From assembly GCA_016714765.1 (NCBI GenBank), contig JADKCF010000006.1, positions 215,281 through 279,280 on the forward strand: 64,000 nt of DNA. Direction: 5' to 3'. The position numbers and the translations under genes are program-made. Numbering within the stretch: position 1 is the stretch's first letter; the number at the start of each line of letters is the position of its first letter. The notes under the pieces are model-generated. The model saw only the letters and a list, made by a program, of their open reading frames with translations. It was not told the DNA's origin and ran no database searches. Of the stretch, positions 8,876 to 19,121 are shown one piece after another. The stretch is from Saprospiraceae bacterium (GTDB lineage: Bacteria > Bacteroidota > Bacteroidia > Chitinophagales > Saprospiraceae).

Positions 8876-11800
8876 TTAGTCCTTCATAACTTTGTAAGAT
8901 GCTGATTCTCCCAGTCGGTTCATAATCTGAATAAGGTAAATTCCTTTATTTATGTTTGTCAAATCAAGGTCAGTCTGATTAACTCCTATGTATGCCAGTA
9001 CCCGACACTCCTTCACAACACGACCCGATAAATCTACTAAACGAACCATTATATCTGTTTCTTCAATAGACTCAAAAAGTACATTTACAACTCCTGTGGC
9101 AGGCGAAGGGAACACGGAAGTCACAGCAAAACCGCCGGTTGTACGTTTAACAACTTCGATATTTGAAATGGATTCTGTACCATCAAAATCAACTGAACGC
9201 AAGCGATAGTAAGACAAGGCGTATGGAGAAATATCTTCAAGAACGTAATCATGCCTCTCTGAGCTTGTTCCTGCCGCTGTAAGCTTTCCGATTGGAGCCC
9301 AATCGTTTACGCCATTGGCTGACCGCTCTACGATGTGCCATGCTGTATTTTGCTCTGAAACAGTAGTCCACTCAATGAGATTGCTTTTGTCTAAACCCAT
9401 TGCCTCAAAGCTAAGCAGATGGATAGGGAGAGCAATCGAAACTTCTATTTCTATATACGTACTATAATAATTTACAGCAAACTGAAGACCCGTTACAGCC
9501 GGAATTGTTACAGCGTTAAATGTGCCCACCCTACTGCCGGCTGTCAAAATGTTAAATACATCTCCAGCTATCGGTGTGTAGCTGCCCCAGTCCACTACCA
9601 GATTTGCATTGGTAAGTGTGGCCGTACCACTGATGTCCAGCCAGTCGAAAGTAGTGCCTTGGCTAGTACCGTTGATTTCGCATTGGTAAGTGCCGTTGCC
9701 CAAGTTCATGCTTCCGGTCACTATAAAAGTGCCAGGGCTGACACCTGGGGCGATGATGCCTGTACTATTGTTCGTGAAGGTACCGGATTGAGTAAGGGTA
9801 CCAGTGCCTTTTAGGGTGCCGTTGTTGGTCAGGGTGCCCCCTGAATTATTGTAGAGGATATAATTGTTGTTCAACGTGCCGTTGTTGGTCAGGGTGCTGC
9901 CTGAATAATTGTAGAGGATATAATTGTTGTTCAACGTGCTGTTATTGGTCAGGGTACCCCCTGAATTATTGTAGAGGTGACCATTGTTGTTCAACGTTCC
10001 GTTGTTGGTCAGGGTACCCCCTGAATAATTACACAAATCCTTGTTGTTGGTCAACGTGCCAACAGTCCCATTGTTTAATGTACCATAATTATCGAGACGT
10101 CCGTTGCCGTTGTTGATGGTCAACGTGCCGTTATTGGTCAGGGTACCCCCTGAATTATTGTAGAGGTAATAATTGTTCAAAGTGCCGTTGTTGGTCAGGG
10201 TGCCCACTGAAGAATTGTAGAGGATAAAATCGTTGTTCAACGTGCCGTTGTTGGTCAGGGTGCTGCCTGAATAATTGTAGAGGTAACCATTGTTGGTTAG
10301 CGTGCCAGTAGTCCCATTGTTTAATGTACCATAATTATCGAGACGTCCGTTGTCGTTGATGTTCAACGTGCCGTTGTTGGTCAGCGTTTTGTTGCTTTTA
10401 TTGACCAGGACGCCCGTATTTCCAATTGTATAATTTGTACTTAACTGGCAGTTCGCATCAATGAAGATGGTGTCGCCTGCCGCCAATGGATTTGGCGGAA
10501 TAGCACCAGCTTGCCACTTCCCGAAGCGTAGCCCCAGTCCGACGAAGTTGTGCCTAAAATGTGTATGATATGCGCTCAGCAATAATCTTAACCTTATTGT
10601 CTGCATAACTCGAGGTGAACCGCATGCCCGCCACGTGAGGCATGGTGACGGTAGCGAACTGGGTGGAAAGACTCCCGCTGGTAAGGATGCTATATTCTTC
10701 GCCATCGGTAGGGGTGTAACCGCCCCAATCCACTATCAACTTTGCATTGGTGAGTGTGGCCGTACCGCTGATGGCCAGCCAGTCGAAAGCAGTGCCTTGG
10801 CCAGTACCGTTGATTTCGCATTGGTAAGTGCCGCTGCCCAAGTTTATATTTCCGTTCACCGTAAACTTACCGGGGCTGGCACCTGGGGCGATGATGCCTG
10901 AACTATTGTTCGTGAAGGTACCGTATTGGTTAAGTGTGCCGGTGCCTTTCAGGGTGCCATTGTTGGTCAGGGTGCCAGGTGAATAATTATTAATGGTATG
11001 GTTGTTTGTAACCACTCCCGATACGTTGGAGGCATTGAAATAGTTTTCCAGTCGACCATTGGGCAATTGGATATGTAATAATCCAGAACTTACCTCTAAT
11101 AAACCGTAATTAATTAATGCACCGTTTACATTGATTGTGGCACTAGCCTTATTAATCAAAGTGCCATTATTTTCAAGTCGATAGTAAGTCCCGCCATCAC
11201 CATTGATATTAAGATTCCCATAATCTTCATTTGAAAAAGAGCCATTGTTTATTAAGTTTGCTGTACTAATGGTATTAATGGTTCCAAAATTTAATATATT
11301 TCCTGTTTCCTCATTTTGGAGGTGGTAGTTGTTCGTAATCGTGCCGTAGTTGGTCAGGGTACCGCCTGAATAATTGTAGAGGATATAATTGTTGTTCAAC
11401 GTGCCGTTGTTGGACAGGGTACCCCGAATAATTACTCAAACATTGTTGTTGGTCAACATGCCGTTATTGTTCAGGGTGCCGTAATTGGGTAGTTGATAAT
11501 TGATGTTCAACGTGCCGTAGTTGGTCAGGGTGCCGCCTGAATAATTGTAGAGGATATAATTGTTGTTCAACGTGCCGTTGTTGGTCAGGGTACCCCCTGA
11601 ATAATTACTCAAATCATTGTTGTTGGTCAACATGCCGTTATTGTTCAGGGTGCCGTAATTGGGTAGTTGATAATTGATGTTCAACATGCCGTAGTTGGTC
11701 AGGGTGCCGCCTGAATAATTGTAGAGGTAATAATTGTTCAATATGCCGTTGTTGGTCAGGTGCCGCCTGAATAATTTCTCAAATCATTGTTGTTGGTTAG

Positions 11801-13636
11801 TGTGCCAGTAGTCCCATTGTTTAATGTACCATAATTATGGAGTTGTCCGTTGACGTTGATGGTCAACGTTCCGTTGTTGGTCAGCGTTTTGTTGCTTTTA
11901 TTAACCAGGACGCCTGTATTTCCAATTGTATAATTTGCACTTAACTGGCAGTTCGCATCAATGAAGATGGTGTCTCCTGCTGCCAATGGATTTGGCGGAA
12001 TAGCACCAGCTTGCCAATTCCCTGAAGTAGCCCAGTCTGACGAAGTTGTGCCTAAAAATGTGTATGATATGCGCTCAGCAATAATCTTAACCTTATTGTC
12101 TGCATAACTCGAGGTGAACCGCATGCCCGCCACGTGAGGTATGGTGACGGTAGCGAACTGGGTGGAAAGGCTCCCGCTGGTAAGGATGGTATATTCTTCG
12201 CCATCGGCAGGGCTGTAACCGCCCCATTCCACTATCAACTTTGCATTGGTGAGTGTGCCAGTACCACTGATTGCCAACCAGTCATAATTCGTACCCTGTA
12301 CTGTGCCGTTGATGTCACATTGGTAAGTACCGCTGCCTAATCCCATTGCACCAGTCACCGTAAACTTACCGGGGCTGGCACCCGGGGCGATGATACCTGT
12401 ACTATTGTTCGTAAAGGTACCGGATTGGGTAAGAGTACCCGTGCCTTTTAGGGTGCCATTGTTGGTCAGGGTACCATTGTTGGTTAAAATGTTATTATTA
12501 GTCAGCGTGCCGGTGTTGTCTAAGGTACCCATGATGTTGATGGTAGCTGTATTGATGAGTGCGCCAAGATTGTGAAGTTTATAAGAACCACTAGCTTTAA
12601 CAGTGAGAATTCCAGCACCTGTATTGTTCAAACTTCCATGGTTGATAATATTGTTTGTTGTATTTGTGGAAGTAATGGTGCCGGTATTAGTGATGGTGCC
12701 GCCTGGTTCATTTTGGAGGTGGTAATCGTTCGTGATAGTGCCACTATTAGTAATGACGCCATGGCTGAAGAAACTATATGTATTGGTGATGGTACCTACA
12801 TTAATTAAGGAACTTGAAGTTGTGGTATTTTCGTAATTACCGCCATTCGTGAGGTATGAGCCTGGAAGATAATTATCTACCTTACCACCATTGTTAAACC
12901 ACGCCCCGGATAAGTTTTCAATGCCTGTACCATTATTGATGATTCCACTGCTGTTATTATCAAAGGTACTACCTGATTGATTTTGAATCTTCCAGGCATT
13001 GTTGATGGTGCCGTTGTTGTAACAAAGTCCGCCGGAATGATTGTATAACATGGAACCATTTACGAAGTAGTTATTATTTGTCAGATAAGCTCCTGAGTAA
13101 TTGTGGACGTTTGCCTGATTGTTCAGGGTGCCATTGTTGGTTAGCGTTCCATAGTTATTGAACGCAGTATAGATCGTGAGGCTGCCACCGGCATCAATGG
13201 TATAGGTACTATTGTTCACGATGGTTGCGTGGTTTGTACAATAACCCCCGGATTTAGTGCTTATAGTACCATGATTAGTGATGGTATTACTTGGGTTTTC
13301 ATTGACCAGGCCACCATTGACATTGCATACACCTCCTGAATTTATCGTCAGTGGATACCAAGCATTGCCATCATAGTTCTTTGTGCTTAGTACATGACCT
13401 GCATTTATATTAAGTGTGCCGTTAATGGTAATGGCACCAGTCATCCAACAATTTGCATTGATATGAATAATATCTCCTACCGGCAAAGGATTAGGGGGTA
13501 TTCCAGGGGACCAAGAACCACTGCCCCAATGATTGCCGCCATTAAAAGTGTAAGTGGTACCAAATGCGAAAACAGGCAGTAGGGCGAGGTAGCATAGTAC
13601 CAAAATTTTTTTTACTATTTCTATTTTCTTTTTCAT
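8876..13636 (-). CDS. Giant Asn/Thr/Gly-repeat surface protein with T9SS sorting domain (several frameshifts)
   Basis: One gene of about 1,587 codons, now split into four frames. It begins with a signal peptide (MKKKIEIVKKILVLCYLALL..., cleaved near AFG-T) and ends in a Por-secretion-type C-terminal domain ('VFPSPATGVVNVLF', 'GIYLIQI', final KVMKD). Between them are three modules. Each opens with a 'PPNPL..GD.I.I.ANC' segment, continues with many copies of a TNNGTLNN-type repeat, and closes with 'GIIAPGaSPGkFtV', 'GTYQCeINGT', 'DWLaISGT' and 'VaGMRF' segments. Such repeats suggest a beta-helical adhesin or sheath protein exported by T9SS. Breaks lie near 11759 (one G lost), 11417-11445 (two bases and one base lost) and 10520-10553 (several indels). 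Comparison with neighbouring repeat copies shows the expected bases. Confidence 0.85.
9806..10390 (-). repeat. Tandem repeats of about 60-66 bp in the surface protein gene
   Basis: Successive copies share a core that reads on the plus strand as CCGTTGTTGGTCAGGGT, then CCCC/GCTGCCTGAATAATTGTAGAGG, then a variable spacer. Each copy encodes two short turns of the type NNSGGTLTNNGTLNN. Copies differ by a few bases, which suggests continuing unequal exchange. Confidence 0.85.
10376..10980 (-). repeat. Direct repeat of about 600 bp, copy 1 (partner 11876-12470)
   Basis: This module boundary is repeated about 1.5 kb away with high similarity. Shared landmarks include the Lys-Thr-Leu-rich start, the 'PPNPLAAGDTIF' coding stretch and the 'GMRFTSSYADNKVKI' coding stretch. 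The copy contains extra or missing bases near 10520-10553 that break the frame. Confidence 0.8.
11330..11800 (-). repeat. Second tandem repeat block of the surface protein gene
   Basis: Same repeat family as at 9806-10390, here with two nearly identical higher-order units of about 180 bp (compare 11450-11560 with 11630-11740). The block contains two of the frame breaks, each visible as missing bases relative to the sister copies. Confidence 0.8.
11876..12470 (-). repeat. Direct repeat of about 600 bp, copy 2 (partner 10376-10980)
   Basis: This is the intact-frame partner of copy 1. It encodes the module junction of the surface protein without interruption and shows what the broken copy should read. 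Confidence 0.8.
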
Positions 13637-14087
13637 GCCAATTAATTTTCAAATAAATCAATATGCAAATTATATATAAAAAAAAAGAAATTTAGAATGA
13701 TAAAAATCACTGTTAATTATGACAATGGTTAGCTAATAAATTAAGCTGCTTTTTTGCTATAACTTAGGATTTTAGCAATTAACAGTTTATTTTTTATCAA
13801 GTGTGGCGTAATTTCAAAGTTTGATAAAAATAAATCCAGCAATTACTTATTTGATAGTTCTGTATTTATAGGTATCTTTTTCTTTATTCGGCAAAACAAA
13901 TTTAAACCAACTTTTTCAATTATACAACTTTAAAAATATAGCCCAAGTACGAGGAATTATGATTCATTACTTGATTTGCTCCTTTGACCTTATGATTGTG
14001 ATGCTTTTTGTGTCTTTTTCCAATATTCAGTTCCAAACTTTATTACTTGATCACCCTTAATTGCCTACTTTTACGCAAAATTTAAGC
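13637..14087. other. Divergent intergenic region with candidate promoters
   Basis: About 450 bp of AT-rich spacer. For the surface protein on the minus strand, TAAATTTG (13897-13904) with a TTG 20 bp further upstream (13925-13927) fits the Bacteroidota promoter, although it implies a leader of about 250 nt. For the aminotransferase on the plus strand, TTG (14047-14049), 16 bp, then TACTTTTA (14066-14073) is a near match. No other gene is seen. Confidence 0.4.
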
Positions 14088-15287
14088 ATGTCCTCCATTC
14101 GTAAACTTTTTCTGAGCCATGTAGCTCAAACAAGCGAGATGTCCATGTGTCTTGAAGTCAGCCATGCCAATGGTATGTATATCTATGGGTCTGATGGCAG
14201 ACAATACCTGGACTTTAATTCAGGTATTTCGGTTAGTTCACTGGGGCATTGCTATCCTGAAGTGGTATCAGCCGTACAAAAACAAGCAGCTACTTACATG
14301 CATACAATGGTTTATGGTGAGCATATTCAGGCCCCGCAAGTACAATACGCTACTCTATTATCATCAGTATTGGCCAATGGTCTGGATTCGGTCTACTATG
14401 TAAACTGTGGCACTGAAGCTGTAGAAGCAGCACTGAAACTCGCCCGAAAAAGTACGGGCAGGGCTGAAATTATCTCCTGTACAGGTGCTTATCATGGCAG
14501 CACCATCGCTGCCGAAAGCCTGAGGAGTGATTACCATTTTACCAGAAAATTTTACCCAACAATACCGGGAGTCAGCCATATTACTTTTAACCAACCTGCA
14601 GAACTAAGCAAAATCACCGAAAAAACAGCCTGTATTATACTCGAACCCGTACAGGCAGAAGGAGGCGTCATCCCTCCCGAGCATGATTTTTTGAAAAAAG
14701 TGAGACAGCGATGTGATGAGACAGGCACATTGCTTATCCTGGACGAGATACAAACCGGATTTGGCAGAACCGGATACATGTTTGCACATCAGAAATATAG
14801 TATTATTCCTGATATTTTACTTATTGCCAAAGGTATGGGAGGAGGAATGCCCATCGGTGCTCTCGTAGCCAAAAGAGATCTGATGATGCATCTGGCCAGA
14901 AATCCTCCACTGGGTCACATAACCACTTTCGGCGGACATCCGGTATGTGTGTCTGCAGCCCTCGCTACCTTACATGTACTGCTGGAGCAGCCTTATATAT
15001 CACAGGTCACTGCTAAGGAAGCTTTGTTGCGTTCATTGCTGACTCACCATCCTATGGTCCGTAGTATCAGGTCCTCAGGACTCATGATGGCCATCGAACT
15101 GCATGATGCCGGTATGCTCACTCCGGTCATAGATGCCGCTATTCAAAATGGTGTGTTGATTGACTATTTCCTGTTTAACAACCATTCCTTCAGGATAGCC
15201 CCTCCACTGATTGTTACAGAAGACCAGATAAAAGATGGGGCGTCCAAACTCATAGATGCAATGGATAAAGTAGCCCGAACAGTATGA
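14088..15287 (+). CDS. Class III PLP-dependent aminotransferase (acetylornithine/4-aminobutyrate type)
   Basis: A 399-residue fold-type I aminotransferase. It has the PLP-binding Asp219 in LILDEIQTGFGRTG, the Schiff-base Lys248 in IAKGMGGGMPIGA, the phosphate-binding segment NCGTEAVEAALKLAR, and TTFGGHP. These enzymes move an omega-amino group from substrates such as acetylornithine, ornithine or 4-aminobutyrate to 2-oxoglutarate. No arginine- or GABA-pathway gene is adjacent, so the substrate is open. The ATG at 14088 is chosen because a promoter-like box lies at 14066-14073; a TTG at 14061 would overlap it. A methyltransferase gene follows 34 bp downstream, probably in the same transcript. 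Confidence 0.88.
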   Translation: MSSIRKLFLSHVAQTSEMSMCLEVSHANGMYIYGSDGRQYLDFNSGISVSSLGHCYPEVVSAVQKQAATYMHTMVYGEHIQAPQVQYATLLSSVLANGLDSVYYVNCGTEAVEAALKLARKSTGRAEIISCTGAYHGSTIAAESLRSDYHFTRKFYPTIPGVSHITFNQPAELSKITEKTACIILEPVQAEGGVIPPEHDFLKKVRQRCDETGTLLILDEIQTGFGRTGYMFAHQKYSIIPDILLIAKGMGGGMPIGALVAKRDLMMHLARNPPLGHITTFGGHPVCVSAALATLHVLLEQPYISQVTAKEALLRSLLTHHPMVRSIRSSGLMMAIELHDAGMLTPVIDAAIQNGVLIDYFLFNNHSFRIAPPLIVTEDQIKDGASKLIDAMDKVARTV

Positions 15288-15321
15288 CCGAAGCACCATA
15301 TATCATCATGGTGCATGTCTT

Positions 15322-15999
15322 ATGATGCCAAATAATATACAAAAATGGCTTAGCTATTTTACAGAAATACACATCGAGTCTGTCACTTCTGATTACAATA
15401 AAGAACTGGAAGTACTATTAAATAATGGCCGGTACCAGCTGTGTACTCCCAATGCCGTATATTCATATGCAGACAAATATTCTAATTTCGGTGATAGTTT
15501 TTTACAGTTGAATCTCGATACGCCTGTCATACGGAATGTTTTACTGTTGGGCTTCGGCCTGGGAAGTATACCTTACATGCTTGAAAAAAAATTTGCAAAA
15601 AAATATTCCTATACAGGTGTGGAAATCGATGAAGCAGTGATTTATCTGGCATCGAAATATGTACTTGATGATCTTGTGTCTGATATAGAATTGGTACAGG
15701 CAGATGCCTATGCTTTTGTTTGCCAAAATCAAACTAAATATGATCTCATATGCATCGACATATTTATTGATGACAAGATACCTGACATCTTCCTGAGTAC
15801 AGATTTTTTAAGTACTGCTGCCGCAAATCTTTCTGAAACCGGTTTTATCATGTTCAATCATCTAGCCCATCTCAAGACCGATATCCTGCACTCAGATACC
15901 TATTACAAGGATGTTTTCTCCGCGTATTTTCCGAAGGGCACTTACATTCAGGTCAGAAAAAACAGGATGATGATCAGTGATGCTTCAAGGCTGAAGTAG
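15322..15999 (+). CDS. Spermidine-synthase-like class I methyltransferase fold protein
   Basis: A 225-residue protein with a SAM-type nucleotide fold: motif I VLLLGFGLGSIP (about residues 73-84), acidic loop GVEIDEAVI, then VQADAYAF and a 'YDLICIDIFIDDKIP' strand. This order resembles the spermidine synthase superfamily, whose members use either SAM or decarboxylated SAM. The polyamine-binding residues of true spermidine synthases are not clear to me, so an orphan methyltransferase is equally possible. Its closeness to the aminotransferase (34 bp) suggests co-transcription. Confidence 0.7.
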   Translation: MMPNNIQKWLSYFTEIHIESVTSDYNKELEVLLNNGRYQLCTPNAVYSYADKYSNFGDSFLQLNLDTPVIRNVLLLGFGLGSIPYMLEKKFAKKYSYTGVEIDEAVIYLASKYVLDDLVSDIELVQADAYAFVCQNQTKYDLICIDIFIDDKIPDIFLSTDFLSTAAANLSETGFIMFNHLAHLKTDILHSDTYYKDVFSAYFPKGTYIQVRKNRMMISDASRLK

Positions 16000-16142
16000 T
16001 ATAACAGCACTTACCACATGTATCTTTTCGGCTTCAGGTTCCGTATTATAATTGTGGTGTTTGCCTATAAAATGTTACTTTTTGTCCAAAAAACGTCTCT
16101 ATTTCTGGTAATTAGTCTTATCATTGTGTAAAAAATAAACAA

Positions 16143-16715
16143 ATGCTTTTAGATATCATCGTAGCCATTGTCATCTCTCTTGGGTTTTATCTCGGATATA
16201 CGAGAGGACTTATCAAAACTGTTTTTGATAGTTTATCTCTGGTGATTGGTATTCTTGCTGCACTCAAGCTTTCGCCCATTATCATAGGCATTCTACAGGA
16301 CATTATCAAAACATCGCCAGCGGTTACCTTCTTGCTGGGTGTTGTGATCACATTCATAGGTGTGATGGCACTGATAAGATTTATAGGAAAAAAACTCGAA
16401 GACTTACTGGAAGCTGTCAATATTAATTTTATCAACAAACTGGCAGGAGGAGCGGTACAGGGATTGTTTTTTGCATACATTATGAGTCTTGCCCTCTGGC
16501 TTGTCAATAATCTGAATGTACTGAATCCGGAAACTAAGGCTGCATCTATCACTTATCCTTTGCTGGAACCACTACCTGAAAAGGGAAAAGCTGTATTCAC
16601 CAACTTAAAGCCTGTATTCAAAGATTTTTGGGACAAAACTGTAGAGGCAATGGATGGTATAAAAGGTGGAAGTGATCAAAATGCTCCTGCACAACCTGAT
16701 GCTCCACAAAAGTAA
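16143..16715 (+). CDS. CvpA family membrane protein
   Basis: A 190-residue protein with about four transmembrane helices in the first 130 residues and a polar tail ending in a Pro/Gln-rich stretch. The opening LLDIIVAIVISLGFYLGYTR, a Gly-rich first loop and the late segment 'LAGGAVQGLFFAYIMS' are typical of CvpA, a family linked to colicin V production and envelope homeostasis in other bacteria. It is monocistronic here. Confidence 0.85.
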   Translation: MLLDIIVAIVISLGFYLGYTRGLIKTVFDSLSLVIGILAALKLSPIIIGILQDIIKTSPAVTFLLGVVITFIGVMALIRFIGKKLEDLLEAVNINFINKLAGGAVQGLFFAYIMSLALWLVNNLNVLNPETKAASITYPLLEPLPEKGKAVFTNLKPVFKDFWDKTVEAMDGIKGGSDQNAPAQPDAPQK

Positions 16716-17003
16716 TCACTGCCTTATCTATTTGTATAAATCAATACCCTGTCTAAATTAAAATTGTGGCCGCACTTTTAGGCGACTACTCATGTATGTT
16801 TAGGTCTTTCCTTTGAGGGATAATGTTTTGATATCGAAAACCTATTTATTGAAGGTATACAAGACAAACGATACAAATGCAAGCTCCTTTGTGATTTCAT
16901 AATATACCCTAAGAAGCATTAATGATAAACTAGAATTTATAATGCCAAAAGTGGGTTGGTTGCGGCCTTTAGAGTCTCTAAAAAAGCCGGACCTTTGTTT
17001 TTT

Positions 17004-18326
17004 TTAAGGCTTTATAATGCCATCATTTCCGGTCTTACCTAAAGCCATATCCTGAGCAGGTACATTGATTTGGTTTAATTTGAGCAGCATTTTATCTCTG
17101 TACTCAAAAAACACCGGAAGTTCTGTCATGTTCATCGGCTGTGCAGATGGAAGTTTTTCATTCAGGTGATTGACCTGTCTTCCGTTTTTCCAAAATCTGA
17201 AGCAAACATGCGGGCCTGTGGCTAACCCTGTAGAACCTACATATCCTATCGTTTGTCCTTGTTTTACTCTAGATCCTGGTCTGATTCCTTTTTCGAATCG
17301 GGACATGTGCAAATACTGAGTTTCGTAAATGTTGTCATGTTTTATCTTGACAAACTTACCATTACCTCCTGTATATGCAGCTGCAGTCACTACTCCATCG
17401 GATACAGATCTGATTTCTGTTCCATACGGAGCAGCATAGTCGGTACCCAGGTGAGGTATTGTTTTTCCTTTTATCGGATGAAATCTTCTAAGATTGTAAT
17501 TGGATGAGATCCTCGAAAACTTTACAGGGGCTTTCAAAAAAGCTTTTTTAGCAGGTCTGCCTTCCGCATCAAAATACCCCTCATAATCTTTGCTCTTATA
17601 CAACATCGAATAATTGGCACCATCATTATTGATATAACAAGCAGCAATCAGTTTACCCATTCCTATGAGCTCGCCGTCCACATATTGGTTCTCAAATATC
17701 AGCTTAAATTCATCTCCTTTTCTGGTATGATAAAAATCCACTGAACTAGATAGGGCGTCTTCCATCAAATCAATGACGTTGGGGTTTACACCCTGGTCTT
17801 CCAATGCTGCCCATAAAGAAGTCTCTATTTTGCCATATGCTGATTGTTCACACACTTCTACTTTTTTCTCTACGAGTTGTACGTTTACAGAATCTCTGAA
17901 ATCATAAACTACATATTTAAATTTGTCAGGCTCATATACGATAGCTAAAGGTTTATCATCACATTCATTTTTTTTGATGACGTGGTATTTGGCTCCTACT
18001 CTGATATTGCGTATGTTGAAGATGTTTTTTGCTTCGTGCTCGATGAGCATTATCAAGTTTGCAGTCAGACCGTTTTCAGAAAGAATATTACCAAAAAGAT
18101 CATTTTTTTTGATGACATTCTTTTCTATGTACACTGAATCCAGATTAAAGCCAAATTGATAATCATGAGAAGTTACTGACTTATTGGTCTTGCTGGTAAA
18201 GGTTCTGTTGGATTTTGGTTGGTCAAAGTGATAACCAAGTATAAGAATGGAAGCTATAAATAAAGAAACGAATATATCGACATGACGTTTTTTAAGCTTA
18301 CTCATTTTGAATGGTGTAAGTTTCAA
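17004..18326 (-). CDS. M23 family metallopeptidase with N-terminal membrane anchor
   Basis: A 440-residue envelope protein. One transmembrane helix (about residues 16-32) is followed by an OapA/Csd3-like region (about 60-260) and a LytM peptidase domain (about 275-400). Zinc ligands His292 and Asp296 lie in HLGTD. The usual HxH motif near the end reads GPHVCF, so the base His373 is kept but the second zinc His is Cys375. Cys can bind zinc, so activity is not excluded. The probable role is cleavage of peptidoglycan cross-links during growth. The start may be the internal ATG seven codons in (18305). The TPMT-like gene lies 30 bp upstream on the same strand. Confidence 0.88.
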   Translation of the reverse strand: MKLTPFKMSKLKKRHVDIFVSLFIASILILGYHFDQPKSNRTFTSKTNKSVTSHDYQFGFNLDSVYIEKNVIKKNDLFGNILSENGLTANLIMLIEHEAKNIFNIRNIRVGAKYHVIKKNECDDKPLAIVYEPDKFKYVVYDFRDSVNVQLVEKKVEVCEQSAYGKIETSLWAALEDQGVNPNVIDLMEDALSSSVDFYHTRKGDEFKLIFENQYVDGELIGMGKLIAACYINNDGANYSMLYKSKDYEGYFDAEGRPAKKAFLKAPVKFSRISSNYNLRRFHPIKGKTIPHLGTDYAAPYGTEIRSVSDGVVTAAAYTGGNGKFVKIKHDNIYETQYLHMSRFEKGIRPGSRVKQGQTIGYVGSTGLATGPHVCFRFWKNGRQVNHLNEKLPSAQPMNMTELPVFFEYRDKMLLKLNQINVPAQDMALGKTGNDGIIKP

Positions 18327-18356
18327 AGTGCAAATGGTTTACGAATTGAAAAAATC

Positions 18357-19034
18357 TTAAAATCTCTCTTTGATGTCTCTAAAGACAGCGCAAGATAGGG
18401 TCATCATTCTAAAAAACAAAAAATAGTGTGTTAATTTTTCTCCAAACACCTTTTTTTTACAAATAAAAAAGATTTCGTTGCCGGACCTTGGTGCAATAGA
18501 ATTATAACACATACTCATTTCATGAATGTATAAATATTTGCTAAATAAAATTTTATACTCATCCATTTGCCCTCCAAAAGGAGGACCGGCAAAAGGAAAC
18601 TCAACTCCAAACAGCAATCCTGCCAGTGTACCCTTAGGGGACAGCAATGCAGCCATTTTTTGTGCATAGCTCTCTCTCAACAATGGGTCCAGCGCACAAA
18701 AGAAGGTCTGCTCAAGTATGACATCATACTCTCCCTCCAGTGTAAAAAAATCTCCACATATGTAGTGTATACAGGATATGGACGATAATTCAGATCGTAT
18801 ATGACCTATCGCTACCTCCGAAATGTCACAAATGGTAACATCCTCAAAACCCAAAGACACCAGATATCGTGCTTCGTGCGCATGGCCTGCACCCGGTATA
18901 AGGATACGTACTTGCTTATCTTCCAGCTGGTCCATGTAGGCTTTCAGTGGTGGTGAGATTGTCCTTAGGTTCCATGGGGTGTCAGAATCTTTATGTCTGT
19001 CATTCCAGTATTGTGCGTCCAGCATTGTTATCAA
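18357..19034 (-). CDS. TPMT-like SAM-dependent methyltransferase
   Basis: A 225-residue protein with the thiopurine-methyltransferase signature: 'YWNDRHKDSDTPWN', 'SPPLKAYMDQL', SAM motif RILIPGAGHAHEA (about residues 43-55), CDISEVAI, and 'EQTFFCALDPLLRESYAQKM'. Family members methylate thiols, halides or tellurite/selenite. The last 30 residues are atypical and the tail is rich in Phe and Leu, which may reflect a late frame error. The start could be the second Met (19025). The gene is divergent from folP with 87 bp between them. Confidence 0.8.
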   Translation of the reverse strand: MITMLDAQYWNDRHKDSDTPWNLRTISPPLKAYMDQLEDKQVRILIPGAGHAHEARYLVSLGFEDVTICDISEVAIGHIRSELSSISCIHYICGDFFTLEGEYDVILEQTFFCALDPLLRESYAQKMAALLSPKGTLAGLLFGVEFPFAGPPFGGQMDEYKILFSKYLYIHEMSMCYNSIAPRSGNEIFFICKKKVFGEKLTHYFLFFRMMTLSCAVFRDIKERF

Positions 19035-19072
19035 TTATTGGAAACATAAACACTAAAACAGAAAAAAAGGAT

Positions 19073-19080
19073 TAATTTTG
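19073..19080 (+). promoter_or_regulatory. -7 promoter box for folP
   Basis: TAATTTTG matches the Bacteroidota -7 consensus TAnnTTTG and lies 42 bp upstream of the folP start. No TTG is found at the usual -33 spacing. Confidence 0.4.
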
Positions 19081-19121
19081 CTACGTATAATTTTCAAGCA
19101 TATCATTCAAAATATCTGCAC

